Assembly (NCBI GenBank): GCA_015680685.1
Contig: MNCI01002041.1
Location: 273,505-337,504 of the forward strand
DNA from: Gnetum montanum
Taxonomy: Eukaryota; Streptophyta; Gnetopsida; Gnetales; Gnetaceae
Direction of reading: 5' to 3'
DNA: 64,000 nt
Shown here: in pieces, positions 23,799-36,517 of the stretch
Layout: each line of letters begins with the position of its first letter
Numbering within the stretch: position 1 is the stretch's first letter
Position numbers and translations under genes: made by a program
Notes under the pieces: generated by a model
What the model saw: only the letters and a program-made list of their open reading frames with translations
The model's database searches: none
What the model was told of the DNA's origin: nothing

Positions 23799-24740
23799 TT
23801 CTATCATAATGTATTTCTTCTTCTATTCAAAGCTCAGTCTGAGACTTCACATTGCAACAAGGAAAACTAAATAACAATTTTGTCTAAAGCTTGATCATTG
23901 TTGTATAATATCAACCTATCAAGCCTTCGTGTTCCATGTTGAGGGGCAGCATTGTCTTTTCAACCTATATCAATGATGCATCTTTCCAACATTTAATTTA
24001 ATTAGTGTATCATTTATGTAATATGTATAGTTCCAAGTGATATCAACCTATACTTAAAATCCGTCCTTTAGATACAGTTTGGAAATTGATTGATGATAAC
24101 AGCTGAGAACCCGTATCAATTACAGTCATTGCAGGGCTGTTTTCTTCATAGTATTTATTCCTGAGTCTGCTTTTGAGGCATCTTGTATTTGAGTATGTAT
24201 TTAACTCCATTTGCCTCCGAACATGTATTTGGATATATTATTGGAGCCGCACAATTTTCTTGTGATCTGACTTAGCAACAAGAAGCTGTAAGTTTAATGC
24301 ATCCCTTTTGCTCTTATAGTTTTTGGTATGATAACCAATATACTTTCAGAAAATATTACGAATAGAAGTTCAATTAAGAAAAAAACAGGACAATACCTTT
24401 TGAGTGTCTCTGGGATGCTGCTGCTATGTTAATGTATTGAATGTTGAGAAATTCTGTAGCAATCAATCTTCTGGATATGAAGTTTCAGGATTTGTTTTCC
24501 TATATAGATGTGTAAAAAGCTCTTTGTTGATAGTAGTGAGGTTGATGATCAGACTTGAGCATGACCTTTTTTTCATGAGCACTTTGGATTGTATTTTGGA
24601 GAATGAATTCATTTTATGCAGTCATATTTTATGATGTATTTCTTTGAAAGTTGATGTCATCTGGCTTTTAGATGCTTTTCATTTTTCAACCGATAATTTT
24701 ATTTTCATGTAATTACTCTTCAATATTAAAATACAGGGGA
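23799..24740 (+). other. 3' untranslated and downstream region of the Pumilio gene
   Basis: T-rich sequence directly after the stop codon. No confident polyadenylation site was pinned down and no UGUANAUA element was seen by eye. The transcript probably ends within the first several hundred bases. Confidence 0.4.
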
Positions 24741-24744
24741 CATT

Positions 24745-24815
24745 TAATGGCTCAGCAATAGACTTTGCATCAGTATAGCAGAGGTCATGGGATTGATTCT
24801 TGCAGATGGGAAGAA
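24745..24815 (+). repeat. tRNA-SINE-like fragment
   Basis: ATGGCTCAGCAATAGAC (A-box-like) is followed by GGTCATGGGATTGATTC (B-box-like) at tRNA spacing. This resembles plant tRNA-derived SINE heads. It is short and degenerate. Confidence 0.35.
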
Positions 24816-26495
24816 TAGAAACATTACTAATAAATACTGAAACAAGAGATTTATTACCATCAAAGGCCTGGAAGAATCTAGTGGACAGCCATTACAAATT
24901 TTCTCGTGCCAAGGAAAAATTGAACACACACAAATTACTACCACAAGATGAGAAAAAAAAAAGAGATTATGCAAATTATTTGCTGTAATATTAAATTTTG
25001 GTCTCAAAGTAGTAGTCAGAACAAAGTTATAAAAGCATCATGTTCATTCTCAATAATTTTTCATATAGAATTCACAAATGTGCTCTTCTGTAGGTGAATC
25101 CATTTTCAACCTTCAAATCTACGCTTTATGTGCTCTTTAGGTAGGTGAATCCATTTTCCACCTTTAAATCTATGTTTATATGAATTTAGGTAAAGCTCGT
25201 TGATAAGAGTTTGAATTTTCAATGGTATATAATTAGTAAGATATCAGATTCTTGAATGCAACTGATTACTTTTAATGTACTCTCCAAATAAATTTTTTTC
25301 TTGACTTCTATAGAAGCTTCAATAGTACTTCTTGAACCAATTTGCAAATGTGTCTACAATAATTATGCACCTTTTCAAGTATATATTTTTCAAGTATATA
25401 TTTTGTTGGTTTAATTATGGAGAGATTGAATGTGAAAAGCTTAGACCACAAAATCATTATGGGTCATATACTTTGTTTATTTTTCCAAAAACCTTCACCA
25501 CAAGTCATGGGGAGAAAACATTGGTTGTGTTTTTTAACTTATCTTTCACAAATCATTTGGAATTATTTTTAGGTAATGAAATTTAAGAGTTGTTGAGTAT
25601 AATAACAAGGTAAGGAAGAAAGAATAATGAGAGAGTATTGAGAGAGTAATTGAGAGTTGGTAAGAATTGATTATTTGATTTATAGGTATTATAAATTTCT
25701 ATAATTTATCAAGTGATTAGAGTTATTAAGAAAATCATCCAAAGTCTTATTCATCAAAACCTTCGTATTATTATGCATGAGAAAAGAAAGGCCACCTACT
25801 TATAGAAATGAGTTGGAGCCATAAAACATCTTTTGGGGACAAGTTTATCTTATCCATTCATTTCAAAAAATAGAATTTTAAAAGGTATTTAGGGCCAAAA
25901 TCAATTGCATCTACCCATAAAAAACCATTGTTTAATTGTTTAATAAACAAAACCTTAGAATTCTAAGTCCATTTTTCTACCAATTTTTAATCATTTTTTT
26001 AAGGAAAAAACCATTAAAAATCATCCTAAGTTATGGGTCTTAGTATGAGAAAATTGTTTGGAGCACTTTTCATGCACCTTATGTTTCAACATATCATAGT
26101 TTTTAAGCCATTATATTCTCTCAAAAAATGAACCTTCTTTTCTTGAATCTTCAATTTTTTCTAGAATTTGACCTATTATGCTTGTGATAGATTTTGGATG
26201 TGCACAATAAATTAGTATAAAGCTTCTACTTTTAAAGGTAGCTTACATTCAAGAAGTAACATATAATATGGGATTGGACTCTTCACCTTAATTCATAAGC
26301 AAAAATATTTTTTACGCTATTTCAATAAGCCACTAATTTTGACACTAAGACTTATTCCCCTCACAACATATCCATAAATCATAGGAAGATACATGGTAAC
26401 TTGAAAGATTTTCTTTTAGTTAACTTTTCATCTCCAAACTTCTAAATATTTGCATTTCTTTTTAATTGCATAAAGAACAATTTTATCTCTACTAT
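24816..26495. other. unassigned AT-rich region
   Basis: No coding exon supported. It contains a two-copy repeat near 25080-25185 and a short repeat of TTTTTCAAGTATATA at about 25372-25400. GAGAGAGTATTGAGAGAG-type low-complexity sequence lies near 25625. It may be old transposon DNA, but I cannot name it. Confidence 0.4.
25080..25185. repeat. imperfect tandem duplication (about 52 bp)
   Basis: Two copies share TGTGCTCTT..., then TAGGTGAATCCATTTTC, then ACCTT(C/T)AAATCTA(C/T)G. They are directly adjacent and differ at a handful of positions. Confidence 0.6.
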
Positions 26496-27366
26496 TGATG
26501 AAACATCAATAAGATAGGCTACATCGGCACAGGCCCATCAACACAGCCTCGTCAACATATCTCAAGATGCATTGAAGCAGATACGACAATGCTAATATAG
26601 GCATTGCCTATATAAATGCACATACCCCTCACATTTATGGTACTTTTCGATCATTGCCTTAGCTAAACTCTTACAATTTCTTCTCTTAGGAGTCAGAATA
26701 TTTTTCCTTTGAGTTTCTATAGCATAAATTCAAGTGATTGTATGACGTTTTATTCAAGTGCATCTGTCCTTGGACACATTTGTATGAGCGAAAATGAAAT
26801 TGAGATTTTTTCTGTCCATTGCAACACTTGGATTAGCATAACTTTACTTTACATACAATTTACTTTCTTATTATTAGTAAAGTAATTAATATTATAGTTT
26901 GTAATAAACATGAGTACAACCACTTCGACTAAAATATATTAACACTTGGTAATCCCAACAGTGGATACTTAGTATGCCTAGTAGTAGATACTTGGTAACC
27001 CAATAGCATTGGTGTAGGTTCAAGATATGTATAAACAATGGGAACGTATACTCTATATTAGGCTAGTTAGTTAGTTAAGTCATTAGTTGATTAGTTACTT
27101 AGATTTTTATTAGATTTTTATTTACTTAATCATTTAGCAAGCAAAAATAATAATAAAAAGCATAAAAAAATATCTTATACCTCGACCACACTTAACCATA
27201 CATAGATTAGCACAAGTATTGATTAGGAAGACAACGACTGACTAACAACTACATAGTTCATTATCTATGAATATTGGCCACTTAGGTAAATAAGTCTACA
27301 AAATTCGACCAAATCACTCATACATGCTAGTGATGGTTGGATGCAAGGAATACCTACTACTCATTA
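26496..27366 (+). repeat. solo LTR of the gypsy family
   Basis: It starts TGATGAAAC and ends CTCATTA. It has the family order: CG-bearing U3, TATA (CCTATATAAATG), TTTATTCAAGTGC, GGTAATCCCAACAG, GGTAACCCAATAG and a terminal GTTGGATGCAAGGAATACC block. No PBS follows and no internal sequence is attached. Flanks ACTAT and GTTAT match at only three of five bases, so a target duplication is not clear. Confidence 0.75.
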
Positions 27367-28259
27367 GTTATACTACCCTAACACATTTATCCTATTTATA
27401 GTTTTTTGTAAAGTAAACAACCAATTATCTAAAATAGTTAACAATTTCTAGATTTCCATAGCCAAATTTAAAATAGGTAAGGCTAGGCTTATTATTAGGA
27501 GGTGAAAAATTTTTGACAATTTAATGCAAGTGGGAGCAGAAGTCAACCAATAGGAAAAGACTATCCATGAAAAATTGACATGTCAAACCTCACCTATGCA
27601 CATCATTGGACATTCATCATGCCATACAATGAGGTGTTAGCCTAGTGGTAAGACTCTTGATTTGAAAGCACTCTAAGTCATAGTTTGATTCTGGTAGGCA
27701 ATGCTAAGCTATAAAATTCTAATTCACCATTTTTTGCCACATAAAAGTTGGAATGTAATAACTAATTAGACATATCCAAAATGCGAACCCTCCTATTTTT
27801 GCAAATAATATTATATAGTTTATATTTTCATGGAAAATTTATAACATTTTCTTATATAGTTAAAATATTCAAGTTTTATCTAATGAAAATGTGTTTCGAG
27901 TTATTTTGTTTTAACTTCAAATTTCTAAATCTTTACTATGTAAAAGTTTAAAAATTTTAAGTAATGTGGTTGATAATTTTAAAATAAAAACAACAAGATG
28001 TGACCTTCTACCTCATATTTTTATTATAGCAAATTTGTCTTTGTTTTTTTCTAACAAAACAATTTTGAAATTGAAATTGAAACTGAAACTAAATATAGTT
28101 AATTACACCCATAACAATTTGTTGAATTATACTCATTTCAAAATTCCTTTATAGAATTTTTTAATAACTTAATGTTACCTTCTAAAATTAAACTTGTGAT
28201 TTATTGTTTCTATGTTAAGACTCATAACTAGGTTAATAATTTTAAAATTTCTATGTTGG
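27367..28259. other. AT-rich region with a SINE head
   Basis: Apart from the SINE-like unit at 27631-27800, this is very AT-rich sequence without recognisable coding or repeat structure. Confidence 0.4.
27631..27800 (+). repeat. tRNA-derived SINE
   Basis: The A-box region TTAGCCTAGTGGTAAGAC fits the pol III consensus. It is followed by a B-box-like AGTTTGATTCTGG after a tRNA-like spacing, and then by an AT-rich tail with no acceptor-stem partner. It lies outside genes. Confidence 0.55.
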
Positions 28260-28427
28260 GGCCTTAAAATAAACTAAATAATAACAAAATATTTAATCTA
28301 GTTAATAATAAAATTAAATCCTAAATTATCTTAAGGGCGATGAGTGTTTGTTCTCAACTTATCATACATATCCTGAACTCATGTACCAACTATTGATAAA
28401 TATACTTGACAAAACAATATTTCATCA
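28260..28427 (-). repeat. truncated 3' LTR of E4
   Basis: On the minus strand TGATGAAATATTG starts at 28427, directly after a PPT-like AGTCGTAGGGGCA. A later block, GAGTTCAGGATATGTATGAT, matches the GTTCAGGATGTGTACGG block of the 36518 LTR. Large internal parts, including U3 and TATA, are missing. The left end is uncertain. Confidence 0.45.
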
Positions 28428-28909
28428 TGCCCCTACGACTCCCTAAAACCTCATCCTTGAGTTGCATAATTGGACAAAGTTTCATTATAAAAATTGTGTG
28501 GTGACCAAGACTAGATTGACTAACATTATCAAACTTGAGTATCACATTACAAAATTTTATTTGAGTGGATGTATTACAAAATGACAAAATGACTTTATAG
28601 ACATCAAAGTTTGCAAAATTGCAGAAGTCTTCAAAAATCCACCAATAATAACTCTTTATGTTGTTGCTAGTAGTGGCAAATTCACCAACTTTGATTTTTA
28701 TGTTGGTGCTTCTCTTGTTATGCAAAACTTTTTTGAAGGATGAACTAAAATTTCTCCTTCATCGTCTCATGGGTTTCTAGGTAGCAAATATGTGATGTTT
28801 GAGCTTTATTTTTGTATGTCCATGGGCATGCCCTTCTCTATCCTCCTCTTAACTTCTTTTCCTTACCTTGCAAAAGACCTTCAACCTTAGGCATTCCTTT
28901 AGGTATCAC
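28428..28909 (-). pseudogene. accessory-ORF relic of E4
   Basis: The start context GTGATTGCAA followed by GTGATACCTAAAGG at 28909 (minus strand) is the same as GTGATTACAA-ATGATACCTAG in E3, with ATG changed to GTG. Only the first codons and a short unrelated-looking tail remain before the PPT, so the globular and coiled-coil parts are deleted. Confidence 0.5.
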
Positions 28910-29511
28910 TTGCAATCACCAAAGGATCAACATTAGTTTTGAAATTTTTTTCTTTGATGATTAAACCCTTTTTGAATCCTTGATTAGCTTAAAATTCGAA
29001 AAAGATTATAATTTAGGCTCAAGGTGGTTATGAAACAACATTTCCAAGGATTATTTTTACTATTGGTTACCATAATGTTTAAAAATGAGCTGTTATAAAA
29101 ATTTTAAAAATTACATCCTTAGCCTCCATGACAAACAAGCTTAACTCTAGAAGCTCACAAGCTTTTGATTAACTAAAATCAAAGGTCTAGTTTGCAACAT
29201 TTTTTAAATGTGTTAGAACATTGAAAATCATAAGGTTTCAAGATGGCCAAGAAATATTAAATTTGGAGGATAGTTCAATATAAAAGCATTAAAAATTAGT
29301 CAAAATTGATGAGAAGTAGTTCCAAAATCATGCATAAATTTAGAGTTCTCCATGATGTCCTTGAAGATGTAAGGTTTTGGTTTAGAACCATGATCAACAA
29401 AAGGTATGCAAGTGGATCCTCCCTAAAGCAGGCTCCTATCATAATGCCTTTGCATAACTACTTCTATAGATATCCGTAGGTACCTTAGAAGTCAAATGTG
29501 GATCATGCCTT
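28910..29511 (-). other. E4 leader region of the accessory ORF
   Basis: It contains the family box GGGAGGATCCACTTGCAT (minus strand, near 29430), also found in E7 near 51305 and in E3 near 59850. The rest is AT-rich and non-coding. The copia element is inserted at its right end, at GCCTT. Confidence 0.55.
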
Positions 29512-30021
29512 TGTAATAAATCTTACGTGCATCAAAAACCGGATTGCACAAGCGGAAGCATGTAAAAACAGATCTCTTAATCTACAAATGTGCATGAAAC
29601 AAAAATGCACAAATCAATTTTGAAAAACAGATCGAACTGACCTCCAGCCATTGATGCCATTGATGCCTGAATGTTCCGGATCTTCTTTCACACGGGCGCT
29701 CTGCGGTGATGGTGTATGCAGACTGTAAGCGACTGTGAAAGGGACCTGAACTGCTACACTGCAATTGATTCCCCGTGCCTTGTTCTCCCATCAAGAACCC
29801 AAAAGGCCTCAGAATCAGTTACCATTTATTAGAAAAATATGAGACCATTACAACATAACAATGAATAGATTTCAACGGATGGATTGCAACGAGTTGTCAT
29901 CATATGTTGCAATCGATGACAATCGTTTCCACACGTTGCTTGCCAAGGATAGCAACGTATGCTATCAATGGATAGCAACGAAAACTGTCATGTTGCTGTC
30001 CAAAGCTATCACATTGTTACA
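29512..30021 (-). repeat. copia 3' LTR (510 bp)
   Basis: On the plus strand it reads TGTAATAAATC to ATTGTTACA. It is the exact-length partner of 35894-36403. On the minus strand the PPT AAGTGGGAGATT adjoins it at 30022. Confidence 0.95.
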
Positions 30022-30034
30022 ATCTCCCACTTGG
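30022..30034 (-). promoter_or_regulatory. copia polypurine tract
   Basis: On the minus strand AAGTGGGAGATT lies immediately before the 3' LTR start TGTAACAATG. This is the plus-strand primer typical of plant copia elements of the Tnt1 type. Confidence 0.85.
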
Positions 30035-30308
30035 TCTCCATATTTATTCTAATATCCAACTTTCAAGAAACAAATACATGAATCATGGCGATAGTTCCTC
30101 TTAATGCGAGTAGTATCTTCCATGTATTACAATGTATTATTTCTCAAAGTTAATTCCTTTATATGGTAACTTTAACTGTATGAATAAACCCAATGTTTAT
30201 TCGCGGTCCGACCTTATGTGTGTGTTCTCTAATGACTTTATGCGCAACTGTATGAGAAAACGCACAACTGAATAGAGTTTCATTAACACTGTAATGTTGT
30301 ACAACATA

Positions 30309-33300
30309 TTACATCATGGAACCAAGTCCCATCCGAGTGACATGATCCTTGAATGACCGTGGTGGCATTCCTTTGGTCAAAGGATCAGCTAGCATTAATT
30401 CAGTGCTGATATGATCTATGACCACTTTATTTTCTTTAATGCGATCCCTTATGGCTAAGTACTTTATGTCGACGTGTTTATTTCGACTGCCACTCTTATT
30501 ATTCTTAGCCATAAAGACAACAGCTGAATTGTCACAAAATATCTGTAATGGCCTAGATATTGAATCCAGAATTCTAAGCCCTGATATGAAACTCTTTAAC
30601 CATACACCATGTGAAGTAGCCTCAAAACAAGAAACGAACTCTGCCTCCATTGTGGAAGTAGCAACCAAGGTTTGCTTTCCACTCCTCCAGGAGATGGCTC
30701 CTCCAGCTAGCATAAAAACATAACCTGATGTTGATTTCCTGGAATCAACGCAGCCAGCAAAGTCTGAATCGGAGTAGCCAATCACCTCCAAATGGTCAGT
30801 TCGTCGATACATAAGCATGTAATCCTTTGTACCTTGAAGGTACCTCATGACTTTCTTTGCAGCCTTCCAGTGGTCGATACCTGGATTACTCTGATATCGG
30901 CCCAACATCCCCACAGCAAATGCAATGTCAGGTCGTGTGCAGACCTGAGCATACATAAGGCTTCCAATAGCTGAAGCATATGGAATGTTGCTCATGTGAC
31001 TTTTCTCTAAATCATTCATAGGGTACTGGTTCAAATTGAACCTGTCACCCTTTACAATGGGTGCAATACTTGGTGAACAATCTTTCATCCAAAACCTCTC
31101 TAGAACTTTATTAATATAGGTCTCCTGCGATAGACCCAGAATATATCTAGATCTATCCCTATGGATCTTAATGCCAAGGACATAAGATGCCTCACCCATA
31201 TCCTTCATGTCAAAATTCTTAGAGAGAAATTGTTTCACCGCATATAAAAATCCATGATCATTGGTTGCAAGAAGGATATCATCCACATAGAGGACAAGAA
31301 AACAGATTTTACTCCCACTGACCTTCTGGTATATGCATTGATCCATGATGTTTTCTTCAAAGCCAAATGAAGTGATGACATCATGGAATTTCAAATACCA
31401 CTGACGGGAGGCCTGTTTCAAGCCATATATAGACTTCTTAAGCTTGCATACCAATTGCTCACCATCATTAGAGGAGAATCCTTCAGGTTGTTTCATATAA
31501 ACCTCTTCCTCTAAATCATCATTAAGGAATGCTATTTTCACATCCATTTGATGTACTTCAAAATCAAAGTGAGCTACCAATGCCATGATCACACGAAGGG
31601 AGTCCTTCTTAGATACAGGAGAAAAGGTCTCCATGTAATCTATTCCCTCCTGCTGAGTGAACCCTTTGGCAACAAGTCTAGCCTTATATCTTTCAATGTC
31701 GCCCAAGGAGTCTCTTTTAGTCTTGAAGACCCATTTGGATCCTATGGCTTTAACACCTTTGGGCAACTTGACAAGATCCCAGACTCCATTAGTGGACATA
31801 GAGTTCATCTCATCTTTCATGGCATCATACCATAAGTCGGATTCCTTACAACTCATGGCTTGTGAAAACGTGTCAGGATCATTTTCGGCTCCTATGTTGT
31901 AGTTAGATTCCTGTAGATACACTATATAGTCACTAGGAATCGCTGATCGCTTTATTCTAGTGGATCGTCTTAATGTTGGTTCATCAGGCTCCTGAGGGGC
32001 AAGATGATCAACGGGTTATTCAACAGGAACTGGTATCTGTTGTTCAGCTGGATCTACTATGTCTTGACCAGCAGTTTGTGGAACTTCAACGACTGGTGGA
32101 TGTACATCACGTATTTGTACTGTAGGCGTGTTGTGTACAACAATCAATCGAGTACTTGAAGTAGAGGGTTGAGCATCCGCATGATCAGTCGCTGGAATTT
32201 CGTTCCAGGAATGATGACTCCCACTAATCAAGTCATTCTCAAGAAATTTAGCATTCCTTGATTCCACAAACCTAGTAGTATGTGATGGACAATAAAATCT
32301 GTATCCCTTAGACCGTTCGGCATATCCAACGAAATACCCACTTATGGTCCTAGGGTCTAGCTTCTTCTCTTGTGGATTATAGACTCTTACCTCAGACGGG
32401 CATCCCCAAATGCGTATATGTCGCAAACTCGGTTTCCAACCTTTCCACAATTCAAATGGTGTCTTAGAGACAGCCTTGGTTGGAACTCGGTTTAATATAT
32501 ACACTGCCGTCTTAAGGGCTTCATTCCACAAAGACTTAGGAAGCTTGGAGCTGCTAAGCATACTCCGCACCATGTCCAATAATGTTCGGTTTCTTCTTTC
32601 TGCCACACCATTTTGGTCCGGAGAACCAGGCATAGTGTATTGGGCAACAATCCCATGCTCTTGAAGAAACTTAGCAAAGGGACCAGGTGCTTGTCCATCA
32701 TCAGTGTATCTACCATAGTATTCACCACCTCTATCAGACCTCACTATCTTTATTTGCTTACCGCATTGTTTCTCTACTTCAGCCTTAAATACCTTAAAGG
32801 CATCTAAAGCTTCATTTTTGTGATGAAGCAAGTAGAGATACATGTATCGTGAGTAGTCATCAATAAAGGTAATGAAATACCGTTGATCATATGCATCCAT
32901 ATCTGGACTACAAATATCCGTATGTATGATTTCTAATATGGCAGAACTCCTCTTGGCACCTTTCTTTGACACATTGGTCTGCTTTCCCTTTATGCAGTTT
33001 ACACAAGTGTCAAAGTCAGTAAAATCAAGAGTACTAAGTACTCCATCAGTTACCAAGCGCTTGATTCTCTCAATGGAGATATGGCCTAATCTACGATGCC
33101 ATAACATAGAGGATTCCTCATTCATAACACATCGCTTAATGCCAGCATGAACATGCATAGAAGTGTAAGAAGTGTCGTTTTGTAAATTAAGTTGAAAAAG
33201 ACCATCTGTTAATGTACCATTTCCAACTATTTCAGATCTATAAGATACACTGAACATAGTATCTGAAAAGTTAAAGGAAAATCCCAATGATACAAGCCTT

Positions 33301-34370
33301 GATACAGAAATTAAATTCCTTGAAAAACAAGGAATGTAAAATGTCCTTTCCAAATCCAAAACAAAACCACTACTTAAAACTAATTTGCATGTGCCAATCG
33401 CTTTCACATGTGAGCGCATCTTGTTGCCCGAATAGATGCATGACTCACTTCCTACTGGCTTCCTTAGGTTTGCTAATCCCTGCAAGGAATTAGTAACATG
33501 GATTGTAGAACCGGAGTCAATCCACCATGTGTTATGACTAACATCAACCATATTAGATTCAAAACAAACAAATGAGGATTGAGTACCTTTCTTTTCAAGC
33601 CATCTCTGATGTTTAAGGCAATCTTTCTTTATGTGCCCTTTCTTTTTACAGAAAAAGCATCTAGATTCCTTCTTGATATCAGCTTGTGGAGGGATTTTTC
33701 CCTTCCCTTTAGTGTTGACTTGTTTTGTATTCTTTCCTTGCATGGCCAGATGCACACTTTCCTTCGCTTCCATGGCAAGTCTACCCTCTTCTTGCACACA
33801 CATGGTCATCAATTCATTAATTGACCATTTGTCCTTATGTGTGTTGTAAGAAATCTTAAAGGGTCCATACTGCGGTGGGAGCGTGTTTAGGATGTAGTGC
33901 ACAAGGAAAGATTCAGACATCTCAACCTCAAGTGTTTTTAGTTGAGCCGCTATGTCCCTCATGTGCATGATGTGCTCACGCACACCACCAATTCTAGTGA
34001 GCTTCATGGATGAGAACTTCATTATCAAGGTGCTGGCCAACGCTTTGTCTGATGTTTCAAATTGTTCATCAATAGCTTTTAACAAAGCGCGCACATTGTT
34101 ATACTGTTCCAATGATCCACGTATACCAGCCGAGATCTTGGTTTTTATGAACATTACGCAGAGACGATTAGATCGCTCCCATTTATCATAAAGACCAATA
34201 TCATCTGGATGGCTGGTTGCATTAACCGCAGGTGGTTCATCCTTACGGATAGCATAATCAATGTCCATCCATCCTAAATGAAGGAGAATTCTCTCCTTCC
34301 ACACCTTGTAATTATCACCCATCAATTCAGGAATGTCACATTTAAAGTCAGAGTAATTTACAGGTTGCAT
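30309..34370 (-). CDS. copia gag-pol polyprotein with one internal stop
   Basis: It encodes Gag, protease, integrase, reverse transcriptase and RNase H of a Ty1/copia element. One frame runs from ATG 34370 to TAA at 30311-30309 (1354 codons counting both stops), interrupted only by TAA 32018-32016 between integrase and RT. In order: a Gag domain; a CCHC zinc knuckle (CFFCKKKGHIKKDC); the protease DSG motif (WWIDSGSTIHVT); the pre-integrase HHCC zinc region; an integrase with all three catalytic positions (FIDDYS, RSDRGGEY, GVAERRNRT); RT with FLVLYVDDILLA; and RNase H ending in KHVDIKYLAIRD and ADPLTKGMP. RT has DVKIAFLN where DVKTAFLNG is usual. The stop replaces what is probably a Gln codon, CAA. 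Without readthrough, RT and RNase H are not made. Confidence 0.95.
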
Positions 34371-34421
34371 AGCTGCAAAATAAACATGCTTATGTCACTA
34401 AATTTTAGGCTATAAACTGTA

Positions 34422-34967
34422 GGACATGTGTACCAATGTAAACATGCAAAAATATGAATCACATGACATAAAATTGCCTGTGGGCTAAATTTTAATTCAA
34501 ACAGACTCATATATCCTTATGATGAAGCTATTAAACTATATTCCTTTTCTTAATCCCTGTGGGCAAATTAAGAAAAATAATTCAATACTTCACCCTGATT
34601 AATCACTGTAAATATAATGGAAATTCATGTGGGACAAAATCTATCATATGACAGATGATTAATCACAATACTATATATGTGATGAAATACCTTAGGGCAC
34701 ATTTACCAATGTAAAACATGCAAGATATGAATCAAATGACATAAAATTGCCTGTGGGCTAAATTTTAATTCAAATAGATCCATATATCCTTATGAGGAAA
34801 CTATTGAATTATATGCCTTTTCTTAATCCCTGTGGGCAAATTAAGAAAAATAATTCAACATTTCATCCTGATTGACCACATTAAATATAATAGAAATTCC
34901 TGTGGGATAAAGTCTATTATATTACATGTGATTAATCACAATTACTTATGTGATCCAAAACTCTTAA
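34422..34967 (-). repeat. 273-bp tandem duplication in the copia leader
   Basis: Two copies (from about 34422 and 34695) share TACCAATGTAAA, ATAAAATTGCCTGTGGGC, TTCTTAATCCCTGTGGGC and CACTGATTAATCAC-type blocks at a fixed 273-bp offset. Each copy carries three CCTGTGGG-type boxes (on the sense strand, CCCACAGG), so the leader has six. Confidence 0.8.
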
Positions 34968-35878
34968 TTTATAATTTTGTATAATCAAAGATGCTGTGGC
35001 CACTCTATGACTATACAAATTATAAGGATCACTAGTAAATGATGCAAAAATTTTCTTTCTTGTTATACATACGATTACATTATGCATCAAAATCAATATT
35101 GACAAAATGCAATTAAATTCTAAGCAAGCATGAAAAAACCTACAATCATTTCTTGCTTGAAAAACACCAAAACATGAGTCCATAATTGCCATTTTTCAAA
35201 ACAACAATGGAATATATATCTATATATATATTTTCTTCCACATGAATCATTTAAATCAATGCATCCTTATTTCGAAAAATGGTAGTATTAAAAACTGCCA
35301 TTCCAAATGCCAAAATTACTCACCCATGTGAGCAAATTAAATATTTCAAAGGCCATCAGTTTAAATTCAAATGTCCAAAATTGCAGTAAAATTCCTTTTT
35401 CATGTCAAAGGATATTTCAAAATACCAAGGCATCACTTATCGGTATGTTCAAAATTATGGCAAGCAAAATCGCAGCAGAAATACAAAGGTTCTGTTAAAT
35501 TTTGACAGTCGCTTACAGAAATAGAAACAGCAATATTCAATCCTTTACTCTTCCTACAGCACCCATTGCCTCAATTGAATAGACTGCCTGAGATAGCACC
35601 ATTCTCTCAGGGTAGCAGATCCATGGCCAGAAGAAAACATAAGGCCAGCATGAAAAATCAAGGATCTAAACACTGAAGCACTCATTCTAATTGGGCTAAA
35701 GGGGCACCATAAATCGAGGTTCCAGATCTCACTAGATCTACTAACATCATAAAAATATGCAGACAAAAATTGTAGAAACCCCGAAATGCATAGACAAAAA
35801 TTGCAGAAATTTGTAGATAGAAACAATGCAGCAAAACCCAGAAAACCAAAACTAAGCATCAAGGCAGAGATCCAACCT

Positions 35879-35891
35879 GGCTCCGATACCA
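35879..35891 (-). promoter_or_regulatory. copia primer-binding site (initiator tRNA-Met)
   Basis: On the minus strand TGGTATCGGAGCC starts two bases after the 5' LTR. It differs from the standard TGGTATCAGAGCC at one base. Confidence 0.9.
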
Positions 35892-35893
35892 AA

Positions 35894-36403
35894 TGTAATA
35901 AATCTTACGTGCATCAAAAACCGGATTGCACAAGCGAAAGCATGTAAAAACAGATCTCTTAATCTACAAATGTGCATGAAACAAAAATGCACAAATCAAT
36001 TTTGAAAAACAGATCGAATTGACCTCCAGCCATTGATGCCATTGATGCCTGAATATTCCAGATCTTCTTTCACACGGGCGCTCTGCGGTGATGGTGTATG
36101 CAGACTGTAAGCGACTATGAAAGGGACCTGAACTGCTACACTGCAATTGATTCCTCGTGCCTTGTTCTCCCATCAAGAACCCAAAAGGCCTCGGAATCAG
36201 TTACCATTTATTAGAAAAATATGAGACCATTACAAGATAACAATGAATAGATTTCAACGGATGGATTGCAACGAGTTGTCACCATATGTTGCAATCAATG
36301 ACAATCATTTCCACACGTTGCTTGCCAAGGATAGCAACGTAAGCTGTCAATGGATAGCAACGAAAACTATCATGTTGCTGTCCAAAGCTATCACATTGTT
36401 ACA
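35894..36403 (-). repeat. copia 5' LTR (510 bp)
   Basis: The partner of 29512-30021, with the same length and ends (TGTAAT to TTACA on the plus strand) and 14 substitutions. It is followed by target duplication GCCTT at 36404. Confidence 0.95.
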
Positions 36404-36517
36404 GCCTTTATTCCAAATAACACATAACCACCTTGGTTAGGATCCTACAATATACTATACAAAACCATTAGGTATTTAATTGCATGCAGTAGTGAGGTGA
36501 ATAATGAGATAAGAAGG

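Larger units (their letters stand above)
34371..35893 (-). other. copia 5' leader
   Basis: A long (1.5 kb) untranslated leader between the PBS and the gag ATG, AT-rich and without a supported ORF. It holds the 273-bp duplication listed separately. Confidence 0.8.
29512..36403 (-). mobile_element. Ty1/copia LTR retrotransposon, nearly intact
   Basis: The element is 6892 bp long with two 510-bp LTRs and perfect 5-bp target duplications, GCCTT (29507-29511 and 36404-36408). The LTRs differ at 14 positions by my alignment, about 2.7 percent, 12 of them transitions. A PBS for initiator tRNA-Met, a 1.5-kb leader, one gag-pol frame and a PPT are all present. The only coding lesion I see is one in-frame TAA at 32016-32018. 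This is the youngest element of the window. It inserted into the degenerate E4, minus-strand in both. Confidence 0.95.

Noticed and set aside
23799-24740. Pumilio autoregulatory UGUANAUA element in its own 3' region
   Set aside because: Scanned by eye. Near matches such as UGUAUAAUA occur but no exact site was seen.
27631-27705. Functional tRNA gene
   Set aside because: A and B boxes are present but acceptor and other stems do not pair, and a non-tRNA tail follows. It fits a SINE head.
30418-34191. Several 60-100-codon open frames on the plus strand across the copia element
   Set aside because: All are antisense shadows of the gag-pol frame.
34422-34967. CRISPR-like array
   Set aside because: Only two 273-bp units inside a retrotransposon leader in a plant genome; no repeat-spacer pattern.
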